Shown here: piece by piece, positions 48,990-61,100 of the stretch | How the letters are laid out: the number at the start of each line of letters is the position of its first letter | Numbering within the stretch: the first letter of the stretch is position 1 | From: Straminergon stramineum | Taxonomy: Eukaryota; Streptophyta; Bryopsida; Hypnales; Calliergonaceae | Reading direction: 5' to 3' | NCBI GenBank assembly: GCA_963920665.1 | Contig: OY987263.1 | Span: forward strand, 37,250,547 to 37,314,546 | DNA length: 64,000 bases | Notes under the pieces: model-generated | What the model saw: only the letters and a program-made list of their open reading frames with translations | Databases searched by the model: none | Told to the model about the DNA's origin: nothing | Translations under genes and position numbers: made by a program

Positions 48990-50270
48990 CTTTTACATAT
49001 TTCCATTTCATATTTCATATTCCATATTCCATATTCCAAGTCACTCCAACACTCCATTTTTTTTTTAATGTTACATCATATCATTGTAACACCCGAATCA
49101 TTTCCATATCCAAATCAATCCACCATTTCATATTTTTTGAGGGTATTAAATTACATCATTGTAACACCCAAACCACTTCCATCTCCAAATCACTCCACCG
49201 TTCCATAAATTTTTTGGGTGTTACATCATATCACACTAACACCCAAACCATTTCCATATTCAAAAGCACTACACCATTCATATTTCTTTTAATGTTAGAT
49301 TATATAACTCCTTAAAAATAATGAACAACTCTAAAATAAATTGGTATGCTTTTCAAAAGCTTGGGTCACTCCATCTCCCCTTTTGGACATTCATTTTTAA
49401 AGCACACTTCCATTCCAAGTCATTGCCCTTATTTTTTTGGTGGAATCATTCCCTTTCCTATTTTTTTGGCATCATTACCAAAAGTCTTGTATTTTAATTC
49501 AATGCCACTTATGTAGAGTGGAATGATTTTTTTTTCCTATTTTATTTTCCGTGATTAGCACAAATGTTCCATCTCTACCTAAGGCCATTTATTTATCATT
49601 GATCATTCCCATTCATTTCATTTTTTGCTTCATTAGCAAAACTCTTTCATCCCAAGTGAATTCCTTTTATTTTTTGTGGTATCCCAACTCTATCCGAATT
49701 TAATGATAATTTTTGGAGGGTGTTAGTTCAAATCATTTTGACACACTATTTTTTCACTTTTTGTGGACTTATCTCTCTCACAAAATTGTTCCATCCCAAC
49801 CCCAAGCCATTTTGTATTTGTTCCATCATTTCCTTTCCTATTTTTTTCCATTAATGAACAAAGCCCTTCCCATCCCAACTCTATGCCATTTGGGGGGGGG
49901 GTTGGATCATTCTCTCTCTTTTCGGGGGCTTCATTCCTAAAACTCTCCCATCCCAACTCATGGTTATTCTTTTCTAATTTGTTGAAACATTCCATTTTCT
50001 ATTTTGTTTTGGTTCATGAATTAGCAAGACAATTTTATTTGAACTCATAGTTTTGCTTTATTTGTTCAATCTTTCCCTTCCCTATTTTATTTTTGCTTAT
50101 TTCTAAAGTTCTTCCATCTAAACTCAAAGCCATTATTTTTATTTTTTTGTTCCATCATTCCCTTTCCTTTCCTTTTTTTCTTCATTCCTAAAATTCTTCC
50201 AATCTACTTCAATGTCATTCTTTTTTTTGTTGGATCATTTTTTTTAGGGGGCTTCATGAACTCCTAAAAC
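48990..50270 (+). repeat. Left minisatellite arm (T-rich strand)
   Basis: These are degenerate tandem units of roughly 70-80 bp. First come TTACATCAT...TAACACCC(A/G)AACCATTTCCAT-type units (49065-49290). Then come units built on CATTCCCTTTCCTATTTTTT, TTCATTCCTAAAACTCTTCC and CATCCCAACTC.ATGCCATT. The complement of the latter makes up the arm at 55250-56800, so the two arms are inverted relative to each other. Confidence 0.8.
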
Positions 50271-50563
50271 ATAGGCATAGTGAAAACATAAAGTGTATGT
50301 ATTTTTATACCAAACTATTGCATTCATTGTTTTTATTTAAGTTTTATCATCAATTCATAGAACTCATAAAAATGCAATGAGAAAGAACAATGAAATGGAA
50401 TATTAATATATTATGAGATTTTGAGTATAGAACATATCTGATTTTATATATATTTTGAGGTGTTTGGCAATTTCCAAGTAGGTACACATGGTCCTCTATG
50501 AGGATGATTTACCTTCTATGCCTAAACTATATGCTAAACTACACAAAGTGAAACAACTAAATA

Positions 50564-52133
50564 CTATGTACGATAACAACAAGCTGGCATAGTCCAACAG
50601 TGGGGGGCGTTTTTCAATGTGTTTAGAACATCTGGCACTGACGCCCTTTCACTCACATCCTCTTTTACGAGGCTTTCCAATTTGATCCTAAGGTTCTAAT
50701 ATTGCTCTGGATTCTTCGTTGTAAAGTATTTGGGGTTCCAGTCCTCTTTTCAAATTGCAGCTGCTATCCATCCTGCCGCATGTGCATCAGCAGCCATGGA
50801 GTACAAATGTGTTTTCTGCATGGCCTCAATTGAATTTGCTGAACCCTGCTCTTTGTATACATAAAACAATTCGGGGGCTGCAAACCTTCGCTTCTTCTTC
50901 TCCTTCACCAGAATCTCCATGCTGGGAAAGCCATACCTTGATGGCTCCTTCTCTACAACTCGGCTAGAAAGTCCCCAATCACATATCCCTATGTTCTTTC
51001 CAATCATCAAAATGGAGCAAAACATTGGATGGAGTTATGTCGTTGTGCATGTACTGTGCATCGTGGCATTTCCCCACAATGACAAGCAAGGAGAGTGCCA
51101 GGTTCACTCGGTTCTTTCGGTAAGTTGCAACCCATGCAAGCTCCTCTTTTGTCAACCCCGTACCTTGTTCACGCTCAATGTCATCCACATCCACTGATTC
51201 ACTCACTTTCGAATTGTATTTGGATAAGAAAGAAATTAGAGATCCTCCATTCCACCACAGCGTATAGCCTTCCATCGTTTTAGGGTGGAGGTATGCAATT
51301 CGAATGATGCCAGGATGTATCACTGGACACCCTCCTGCCTCATTGATGATTCCTTGGCGCTTCTCCTTTTCATTTGTGGTTTTCAAGCTCTTCCCAGCAA
51401 AAAATATCCAACTAGGAATGCTCTCAAGTTTTATAAGCATCACCTTCCTCACGGTCCCATATGAACCAACCGCACTCTGTTCCGGCATGGGGATGACTTT
51501 TACTGAACTTTCAAGCCACTTGAATGTTCCACTCACACAATGAGCCTTTATTGCATCTTCAATTGTCGCTTTCCATGGTGCTTGCTTTTTCTTACGCGAT
51601 GAAGAAAATTGTTGAGCAAAATTTTGAATGATTTTCAATTTTGCAACCAACTCTTTGTTCTGCATGTCCCAATCACTACCATCCTCTTTCTTACCCGTGT
51701 GGTAACACCAATTTGACACTATATTGGTTGTGAGGGCAACCACCTGTTTATCCAGCCAGTCTTGGTGCAACCAATAATCAGAGAAATTGTTGAATTTCTC
51801 AAATGCTTCAAACTTTGATTCCAGCTCCCTTCGCAAGTCCCTCGTCAGTTTGTGGTATCCTTCTTCGTTGTACACCACATACTCCCTGGTCAACATAGTT
51901 GTACCTCGACGAGTGTAGAACACCACAGCTATTGCTCTCCCTTCAACTATGAATTCATGTGGAGGCATTTGGGGATTTTGGGCTTTTTTGCGCTTCTTCT
52001 GGCTTGATGAGGAAGGATTTGATGAACCTGAGGACATCAATGTGTTCGTGGATGGAATTACCATCTCACCGACATCATCCAAATCTTTAAATATAGGACG
52101 TTTTTCCGTAGATCCACTTCCTTCCCCTGTCAT
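50564..52133 (-). pseudogene. Protein-kinase-like cargo gene of the giant hAT (one frameshift, two in-frame stops)
   Basis: The ATG is at 52133. The first 210 or so codons are a region I do not recognise (for example GRAIAVVFYTRRGTTMLTRE). A kinase domain follows: glycine loop VGSYGTVRKV, lysine in FFAGKSLK, glutamate in INEAGGCPVIHPGIIRI, catalytic loop MHNDITPSNVLL (HND instead of HRD, but the catalytic Asp and Asn are present), DWG instead of DFG in ICDWGLSS, APE as AAPELF, subdomain IX in ADAHAAGW, and a subdomain-XI-like LVKEDVSERASV. The frame shifts near 51000-51020, meets TGA at 50750-50752 and TAG at 50696-50698, and ends at 50564. Key residues would allow catalysis in an intact copy; the substrate is unknown. 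It is divergent from the RING-like gene and shares its promoter region. Confidence 0.75.
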
Positions 52134-52327
52134 AATGAAAAAAAATTGGTACGATGGGCCTCCGTATCTATCCAAAGGCACGAAAGTTAAAAAATTTCAA
52201 AAAAATCAGATCACATATGCGGGCCAAGCCCACCACCCACCAAACTCACTCACATAGGCCGCGGGGACGAACTAGTGTGTGAGGCATAGGGCGTGGACTT
52301 GGCAAAGAAATGAGGGCGGGGACTCGC

Positions 52328-52556
52328 TTTATATAGTCCCCCTGCTCACGTCCACGCCCTATCCCCTACCGTTCTCGCCCCTGTACATGGCGTTTCTGCC
52401 CCAACCGCGATGGCGTTCCCACCCCCACTATGGCATCCGCGCCCCCCACAACGGCGTTCCCGCCCCCCACGATGGCATCCGCGCCCCCACCACGGCGTTC
52501 CCGCCCCCCACGATGGCGTCCGCGCCCTGGCGTCCCCCACCTCCAACTATATAAAG
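52328..52556. promoter_or_regulatory. Bidirectional promoter: mirrored CTATATAAAG boxes around a GC-rich repeat array
   Basis: CTATATAAAG is on the minus strand at 52328-52336 (about 195 bp before the kinase-like ATG) and on the plus strand at 52547-52556 (about 130 bp before the RING-like ATG). Between them, at about 52385-52525, are 8-9 tandem units of about 18-21 bp alternating GATGGCGTTCCCGCCCCC and GATGGCATCCGCGCCCCC. The same CCGCGCCC core is repeated before the transposase gene. Confidence 0.75.
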
Positions 52557-52684
52557 CCGTTTCCGCCCCATTTGTGCCCGCCCTGCATACTCTCAGCCTT
52601 CCACCTCTCTGTTGAGCTGGTTGTGAGCGTTGTGTGGGGTCTACTTGATTGCCACATTGGAGGTTCTCGAATTTTTCTACAAAA

Positions 52685-54982
52685 ATGGCTATACCACCAA
52701 GAATGACCAAGGAGGAACGAGACAAGACCCGACTGCGAGCAGGAACCAAACATCGTAAGCGACTACATGTTCTACGTAACCCTGCCAAGCTTGCATTCAA
52801 GGGGTGGGAGGACGTGCTTGACCCATGGACTTATGATGACTGCACCAATTACATCGAGTGGTGCCACATTGACAAGGTCTTCCCGGAAGAGCGACATAAC
52901 TTTCATAGACGCTTCCACAAGGCAAATTTGAAACATTGCCTTGACAATGAGTTCACGAACCGATGCATTGAGGTGTTCCAAGTGTTGTACGATGTTCCGA
53001 ACGTCACACGCAATGAAGTGCATCTTTTCATTGCACGAGGGGTCCATGCGGAGGTGAAGTTGAATAAGAGAGTGGATTGGTCAACTTTGAAGACAATGGG
53101 GGAAAATGTCAAAATTCCTCCCCCAGAGAATGGATTCATTCCAAGGGGGGTAAAAAGATACCTAGAAGGTGGTCTATCGAAAAAAACTACGCAAGTTCAT
53201 GCACCACCAAACTATGACACTTCGGACTCATCTACGGACACCGACTCCAATGGATCTCATGTGCCAATTGTAGTCAACCATAGAACACAACAACAACGTG
53301 CTAAAAAGAGGAGGGCTGCGCGTGCAACTAATGAGGTTTTACCAGAAAATGTTGTGGAGGAACAAGTGCCACCTACTAACGAACCAGTAGTAGGAATTGT
53401 CGATGTTCCAGTTGCTGCAAACCGAATTCAGAGTTTCTTGATCGAAGTGAATGACAAGAATGAAGAATTGCGTTCTTTGTATGATGATGTTAACAAATTG
53501 AGGGAAGAAATCAAAGAGAAGGACAACATCATCAATCAACAACAACTTGAGATGGAGGTACTTCGACACGCTCTTGAGGCAGCAACATTGGCCAATCCTG
53601 GTCAGGATCCACGAGGGGAAGCGCAAGGGCCTTCAAATAATTCCCAAATTCCATTGGAACATGCAGAAGTTGGTGCAACAATGGGTACTCAAGAAGATTC
53701 ATTGTCCTTTGGAGAATTACCCACGAATGTAGTTGCAGCAATACCAGTTGACCAAAGCACCCAACTAACGGACGCGCTTGCAAACAATTTGAGATTGAAA
53801 AATCAATTGCATGCATTGATGGAGCAGTATTACCAATGGAAGATGGCATGCATCTTTAGTGTTGACAGAACTAGGCAAATGGTAGAAGAATTCAAAAAAA
53901 TTGACAACAATTACGGCGCACACAATCAAGAGAGGGTTTTTGGTTTGACATCGTGGGCCCTGGTGGATGATCTTTTCAACATGGATGAAATGGCGACCAT
54001 CAACATTGGTGGTGGACCAACAACCATCGATTGGTCCAAACATGCTTGGGATTTCAAGAATGCAGTTGGCTCTGCCATCGACCATCAAGGCAATCCATTA
54101 CTACTGTGGCCAAATCCTTCAACCTTCGTGCATGATGGAACTACATGTCCCATTTGTCTTAATCCATTTGGCCCGGAAGGTGGAATGCACCTAGGCACGT
54201 GCGAACATTTGTACTACCCATTTTGCCTAATTAGCTTGATGATTATTCGCCGACGTTGTTCATTGTGCAAGGCTCCTTTCTATGAGCGCTTGTATGAGTT
54301 GTTTGGATTAGTTCCCTACATGCCACCGCATTGGGAATTCAATGCTGAAAATGCCCCTAATCATTCTCAAAAGTGGGGAACAGACTTGGTATGGAGCTGG
54401 AAATTGAACATCCATTCATTGGACAAACAAAACCTTCGTACCGAATGGGGTTGGGAAAGAGATCCGGCTCAAATTGTGGAGGTGTGCCACCACTTGGTTC
54501 CACTAAAGGACAACTTCATCCAAGGAAGACGGAATTTCTTCTTCAAGTGCTTCAATGGGCATTGGAACGAAGCTGGACAATACTTCCAATTTGGACCTCA
54601 TCCTCGTGGATGGTTATGGGGCGTTGATGGAGTTCGCATTACTAACGACAATGGGATGCGGATGGGGGAAGACATTGGCATGCCAGACCCTGTTGAACTT
54701 GCACAACTATCGGAGTCAGAGTGGCGAGAAACCTTTCGAAATGAAGGGATGGACTATTTGTTGGAACAGTATAGCCCGGGAACTCTCCAATGTCTTTAGA
54801 GCCTCAAACAATCACAAATATTGAGGGCTATATTAGAGGAAGACGGACCAGCAAGGAGAACTCGATCCGCAGTTCGTAGACTTCGTTTGGGCTCAGATGA
54901 AGACCTTCCAGTCCACGCCGGGACACAGGACAATGAGGCTGGACCAAGCGGTAGTGCAAGTAGTCCAATGAACATTGACTAG
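52685..54982 (+). CDS. Coiled-coil and RING-like cargo protein of the giant hAT (704 aa to the first stop)
   Basis: ATG at 52685; the frame is open to TAG at 54797-54799. Coding character continues in the same frame beyond the TAG (LRAILEEDGPARRTRSAVRR...) to a second stop at 54980-54982, so the TAG is probably a mutation. An N-terminal basic and helical region of about 170 residues is unknown to me (KGWEDVLDPWTYDDCTNYIE). Then come a Ser/Asp linker, a basic KKRRAARAT patch and a coiled coil at about 245-305 (VNKLREEIKEKDNIINQQQL). A RING-like cluster lies at about 488-525: CPIC, TCEHLYYPFC, RRRCSLCKAPF. The spacing CxH-x5-C lacks one expected ligand pair, so E3 ligase activity is not certain. 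A Trp-rich C-terminal domain follows. No transposase or retrotransposon domain is present. Confidence 0.7.
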
Positions 54983-55249
54983 GTATAGTTTAGAGTGTTT
55001 TAGCTAGTGAGCTTAGGTTTTCTTAGAAGACTTACTTTCCTAGCATTATATAGGCTTATATACTTTCGTACTTTATATTACACTATGCATATGAAATATA
55101 TATGATTGTGTTTTGAATGGTTTTGCCCGAATTGACTTCGTTTATTTTTTGCACATACTCATTTGAAACGACTTGTCGACTTCATACATATTAAAATTAT
55201 TTAAACCATGAAATGAAATGTCATTGAAATGGAGTAAAATTCATTCCCA

Positions 55250-56800
55250 ATTTCCAATCAATGATCAAAATTAGGGAAGGACCACAAATGTCATTTAATA
55301 GGAAAAAAACGCTTTTGAAATGTCGTTAATGCAAAGGAAATAAGGAATAATGGAACCCAAAAAAAAATGGGATGGTAATAGGTACATATTTAATTGCAAA
55401 ATAATGAAATAGGTAAAGGAATGATGGAGAAAAGCAAAAAATAGGGAAAGAATGATATACCAAAAAATAAATGGCATTGAGTTGGGATAGAATGATCTTG
55501 CAAATCAAGCCCCAAAAAATTAGAATGGGTTCAGGGAATACAAAAATTAAATGCACTTGGGTTGACATGGAGCAATTTGCTAATCAAGCACAAAAAAATT
55601 AGGAAGGGAATGATCAATGAAAAAAAAATGGCATTGAGTTGGAAAAAATTTAGGAAGAGAATAATAATGCCATTTAGTTCTTGTATAACTTGGGATGAAA
55701 CAATTTTGCTAATCAAGCAAAAAAAATAAGAAAGGGAATGAATCCTACCCAAAAAATGGCATGGAAGTGTATTGTTATCCGAAGCACCAAAAATTGGGAA
55801 AGGTAAATGGGAATCATGAAATTGGGATGGAAATAGGTACATCCGTACATACCCAATAAAATGGTTACCAAAAAATGACCATAAAAGAAAATTGAAAACT
55901 TTAAATTAGGGAAGGAGGTAAAATGTCTTTGAGTTAGAATAGGATTTAATAAATAAAAAAGTTAGTGAAAAAAATGAAATGTCATTGAATTGGATTAGGA
56001 TTCAATGGGGATAAAATTTAGGTAAGGAAATGAAATGTCATTGAGTTGAAATAGGATTCAAATATTCAATGATAAAAAAAAAATTAGGTGAAGAAATGTA
56101 ATGTCATTGAATTGGAATAGGATTTAATGATAAAAACATTTAGGGAATGAAATTAAATGTCATTGAATTGGAGTAGGATTCATTTCCAATCAATGACGAA
56201 AACTAGGGGAGGGAAAGAAATGTCAATCCATTGGAATGTAAGTGCATTTTAAATGTTAATAAAAGCAAACAAATGTGAAAGAGATATCAAACAAATCTTA
56301 TTTTTTATTACCTATTTTTTCATATGAGAAATGGGAAGTGAATGGAAAGACTCCAATTTGGTACCATAAAAAACTTTTATTATTGAGTTGGGATGGAAGA
56401 ATTTTGCTAATGAGTAAAAAAAATAGGAAAGGGAATGATGGAACAAAAAAAAGCTTGCTTAAAGTGGGAATAAAAGAGTTTTAGGAATAAATGAAGGAAA
56501 AAAAATGGAAAGCAAAAAAAATAGGAAAGGAAATGAGTTGGATGAATAAATATTGGCATGGAGTTCAAATTAAAGGGTTTCAGGAATTAATGAAGAAAAA
56601 AATGGTGGAACAAAAAACAGAGGGCAAGTAGTTGAAATGGAAGTGTTTAAAGAGTTCATGAAGCCAAAAAGAAAATTGAATGATTTACAAAAAAATTAAT
56701 GGCATTGAGGTGGGATGGAAGAGTTTTAGGAATGAAGCCCCCCAAGATAGGAAAGGGAATGATGGAATTAAAAATTCAAGTGACGTATTGAAGGCCTAGA
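55250..56800 (-). repeat. Right minisatellite arm (A-rich strand), inverted to the left arm
   Basis: These are degenerate units of about 65-80 bp such as ATGGCATTGAGTTGGGATGG, followed by AATGATTTTGCTAATCAAGC and AAAAAATAGGAAAGGGAATG. They are the reverse complement of the units at 49.4-50.27 kb. A subgroup with AAATGTCATTGAATTGGA repeats lies at about 55920-56240. It is non-coding. Confidence 0.8.
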
Positions 56801-57229
56801 ATTTTTTTTTAACTCCCTACTATTTCTTTCATTTTAAACAAAATGCGATTTTACCCTTTTATCTAGTACACTACATTTCCAAAACATTTCCTAAATATTT
56901 CCTCAAAGTGTCCTAAACACTTTAGAATTTAGAGTCTTTTTTTTACACCCTAAACTATTTGTTGGTTCAATGTAGTTTGAAGTGTTACAAGAAGTAAGGA
57001 AAAACATTTTCCACCACAACGAAGGGGACATGCTGACATGCTCTTCCATGAAGTTTCTTCCAAATCTTAGTCAGTGGAGCTCTTTATTTGGCATCTTGCT
57101 TTCATTGTCTTGTCGGAATCCAAAACAAGTTGTTTAGGCTATAATTAATGGTTCCCCCGCTCCAAAAAAAGGAAGGATTGAAGGATGTCAAGCCCAAGCA
57201 CATTTCAAAGTCCTGCCTCCTGTGCTAAA

Positions 57230-57907
57230 CGAGCACGTCCACGCCTTGGAGTTCGCGCCCTGACTTCAAGTCCACGCCCTGGAATCCACGCCCTGACTTC
57301 AAGTCCACACTATGGAGTTTGTGATTCAGCTGCGCTCTCTCAAGTTCTTTCGCCTCTGTGAATTGTCCGCCCTGGAGTCCGTGCCCTAACACAACCCATT
57401 CAACGAAAACATTTTTGAGAGAAAGTATTCTTGTCTCTCCACGAATATGAGGACTCTAAAGCAAGGTGTGACAGCATTTAATGTTTCCCTCTTTCCATGA
57501 AAAGGGGGGACACCATCTTCCAAGACCATTAAATAGGAAGAAGGAGGGATCCCATGTCCAATGCATCCCCATGTGTGCACCCACATTTCTATAGTGGAGT
57601 TTCGCCCTGGAGTCCGCACCCTGGAGTCCGTGCCCTATTATGGAGTCCACGCCCTGAAGTCCACACCCTGTGATGACGTCCACGCCTTAGAGTCCGCGCC
57701 CTAACTTCAAGTCCCCGCCCTGGAATTCGCGCCCTACCTTCCTGTTCGCGCCCTGATGCCAGGGATTCAAGTGTGCGTTGTGAACATCCTCCAAAAATTC
57801 TCAGAGTGTACGTCCGCGCCCTACACTTTGGAAATGAAGAAGTCCGCGCCCTGCTGCCACGCACATCGGTGGAGTCCACGCCCCTGCATTCCCTAAGTAT
57901 ATAAAGA
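57230..57907 (+). promoter_or_regulatory. Repeat-array promoter of the hAT transposase gene
   Basis: More than 15 copies of a (G/T)CC(A/G)CGCCCTGGAGTCC-like motif cluster at 57235-57370 and 57600-57890, just before GTATATAAAG (57898-57907), about 260 bp from the transposase ATG. The GTCCGCGCCCTG core returns in the same orientation at the right end of the element (about 62060-62215). It may serve for transcription, transposase binding, or both; that is inference. Confidence 0.65.
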
Positions 57908-58165
57908 AAAGGAAGACCCAGCATTCCCCACATTTGTCACCTGGCCTCTATCTCTTGGACTTCAATTCATTTTGAGCTCTTTGTGAGTCTACTTAGGTGG
58001 CAGATGGCCCTAGTTTGCTGCTGAGGTGATGTCAAAATCAGTTCAAGCAGTGGATTAGCGCTAACTGCTGTTACTGATACTTTGTTTGGTATATCTATGA
58101 TCTTTTTAACTTCAATACGAAGGAGGAGGAAGACATTTGAAATTATTTGTGAACAGTTGAACGCA

Positions 58166-61100
58166 ATGGCAAGTCAAAGGAAGCAGACCAAAGAATGGGA
58201 ACCATGGCTGAACTTTACAGAGAATGGGATGAAGGTGACTTGTGTTTTCTGTGCTGGGACCTTCAGTTACAAACGTGAGCGTGCTTTTGCACATTTCAGA
58301 TATGGCTCAAAATCGGAGAGGTCAATTTGTCGAAGTATGCCTCGTCATGTGCGACATAGATTTTCCAATTGTACAGGTTTTGTCCCGCTACGAATGGATG
58401 TCGAGGACATGTATGAAGGAGAACCAATTCAAAGTGCACCATCTAGAGCAACTACACGTGCAAGTTCAAGTGAAGCCACTGAAAATGAGGTGACGGGTGG
58501 GATCAATGGTGGGAGAGCGGAAGAAGGGGCAAACGTTTTAGAAGGAAATGATATTCTACAATCGTCAAATAGTCTTGCTGGATTGAATTCTACAAGATTA
58601 GGATCACTACGTCAGCAACGCATGGCGGATGCATTCAACATTGCAAAGAGGAAGGAGTTGGATGAGAAGTGGGCAAGTTTTTTCTATGAAGCAAATGTGC
58701 CATTTAATGTGGCAAGGCATCCAGCCTTCATTGAGGCTGTGAAGGCAACCTCACAGGCAAGGTTTGAATATAGTCCACCTTCTTACCATCAGTTCAGGAC
58801 TAATTTAATTGAACCAAGGAGGTTGCAAATTGAGAAGCAGATTCAAGAAAAGGTTGGATTTGTTGTCAAGCACTATGGGGTGTCAATATGCACCGATGGT
58901 TGGGATGATGTCAATCGGAGGCCCCTCATGAATGTGATGATGTCATGCCCCACAGGTGATGTATTTTTGGGGTCAATTGATACTACCTTGCAAAAAAAAA
59001 ACCATGCACTACATAGCGGACCAAATGAAAGTGTACATTGAGAAGGTGGATCCTAGATATGTGACACAAGTGTGCACAGATAATGCAGCAAACATGCTTG
59101 GGGCATTGCAAGACATCACTCGAACATATCCGCACATTTTTGCGCAAGGCTGCATGGCACATGCACTGGATCTCATGTTGGAAGATTGGGCCAAAATCCA
59201 GGAATTTTCGGATTTAATTGGCAGGGCAAAAAGATTGTGCCAATACATTCGAAACCATCATACAACCATGTCGGTTTTCCGTGAGTTGAGTCCGAATCTG
59301 CAACTCGTAGTGCCTCGCGAAACTCGCTTCGCTTGTAATTTCCTCATGTTGCAGCGACTGGTGAAACTCAAAGGAGTCTTGGAGCGGTTAAATAACCACC
59401 TGCGTGTTCTAAATTACTTTGATACCCTATGAAACGAACAAAATGGACCGCAGGCAGCTACCACTTCACGTAATGTCAGAAGAACCATTCAAGATGTGGC
59501 TTTCTGGCAACGATGTGTGAATTACGTGTACATGACTGAAGACGTATTGAAGGCTTTGCGTGTGTTTGATGGACGAGAACCAACCATGGGTCGGGCATGG
59601 CTCGTAATGCACAATTTGCGAGGGCACGTGTATTCTTTAAGAGAACCACCTTTCAGCTTACGTGATGACATAGCAATCATTTTGGAAGCATCTTTCAATG
59701 AAAGATGGAACATGGTTTTTGAAGATACACACTACGCTGCGGCCCTTTTGAATCCATATCTCTTGGATAATGTGGCGCTCAAGGTGGATGGAACTGCCCT
59801 ACGTGCATTATATAGAGTCATCCGCAAGATGGCAAATTCAGTGGGTGTGAATTTTGATGATGTGTTGGCGGAATTAACAGAATTTGAGGAGGGTAGTGGA
59901 CCGTACAGTCCAGCTATGACATTCAACATCCGTGTGACACAAATGCTTCCCCACCAATGGTGGCACAGGGTTGGGGATCGCGCTCTTTCAAAAATTGCCG
60001 TGCTTCTTTTATCCCTCATGTGTTCTGCCAGCTCTTGTGAAAGGAATTGGAGTATGTATTCCTTTGTTTACAATAAGGTCCGAAATCGATTAGCCCCCGA
60101 AAAGGCACAGTCATTGGTATATATTTATACCAATAGCCGTGTACTTCAGCAGCGACCAGAAGCTAATCTAGTTCGTTGGTATGATGCAAATATGTACTCG
60201 GAGGATTCCGATCCAAATGCCCTTGGTCCACTCCCGACGAATGAACGCAATCGGGAATTCGACGCAATGCAAGCAGAGGAAGAAGCAGAGGTTGATGGAG
60301 AAGCTTATGGAGCACCTTAAGAGTATCCGGCAAACCCAGATCTTTGGAAGAGAGGAGCTGATCACCTCAAGGAAGCAAGGAACTACTATGGAGATGTTGA
60401 TGATGGAGAGGAGGAACTCCTTGATGGTCGTTGGGGTCCTTGGGGGCCACCCATTCCACCCAATCCACATCGCAACCCTTCACCTCCACTTCCTCAAAAT
60501 GAAGGGATTGTTGAAGTCCCTGCTTTGTCGTCTTCTTTAGAGACCGACAATCCAAATGACGATAACGTCGATGATGGTATTTCCCATAACAACAACGACG
60601 ATGATGACAACCTCCCTCCAAGAAATGGCGGTGGAAATGAAGATGGTGACGTAAACAGGGGGAGGAATGCAAATCCAAACCGTGGAGGATCTTCTCACAA
60701 TCGAGATGGCAATACAAGGCCTATAGGAGTGGGGCCACCAACTCGAAACATTAGAGCTATTCAAGGCCATCATGACATAAATGTTAGAAATGCAAGAGTG
60801 GCACGCCCTATTGCAAGAAACCAACCGGCTGGTAATGTGAGAAGGCCTTTTGATCCAGAGCATGTGGACCCTAATGATGTTTTTGCATTTGTAGAACCAC
60901 TAGAAGACCTTGCCCGTGTACCTGCTCTAGTTGAGGCCATCCTACTATTTCTGACCAGGGTATACAAACACCACATTCCATAGACCCATCTTCAGTAACA
61001 AATTCCAATGCCATCCGAAGACCTTCTTCAGCAGGGTTAGGCTCTCTGGGGAATGTTGATTTGACTCTGCAAAGCGTTTCACGTGGTACTATTGGTGGTA

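Noticed and set aside
49713..50050. Open frames within the minisatellite arm
   Set aside because: The repeats are T-rich and simple; frames exist on both strands with no conserved protein character.
52280..52620. Pro/Arg- and Gly/Arg-rich frames on both strands
   Set aside because: They are translations of the GC-rich promoter repeat array between the two TATA boxes.
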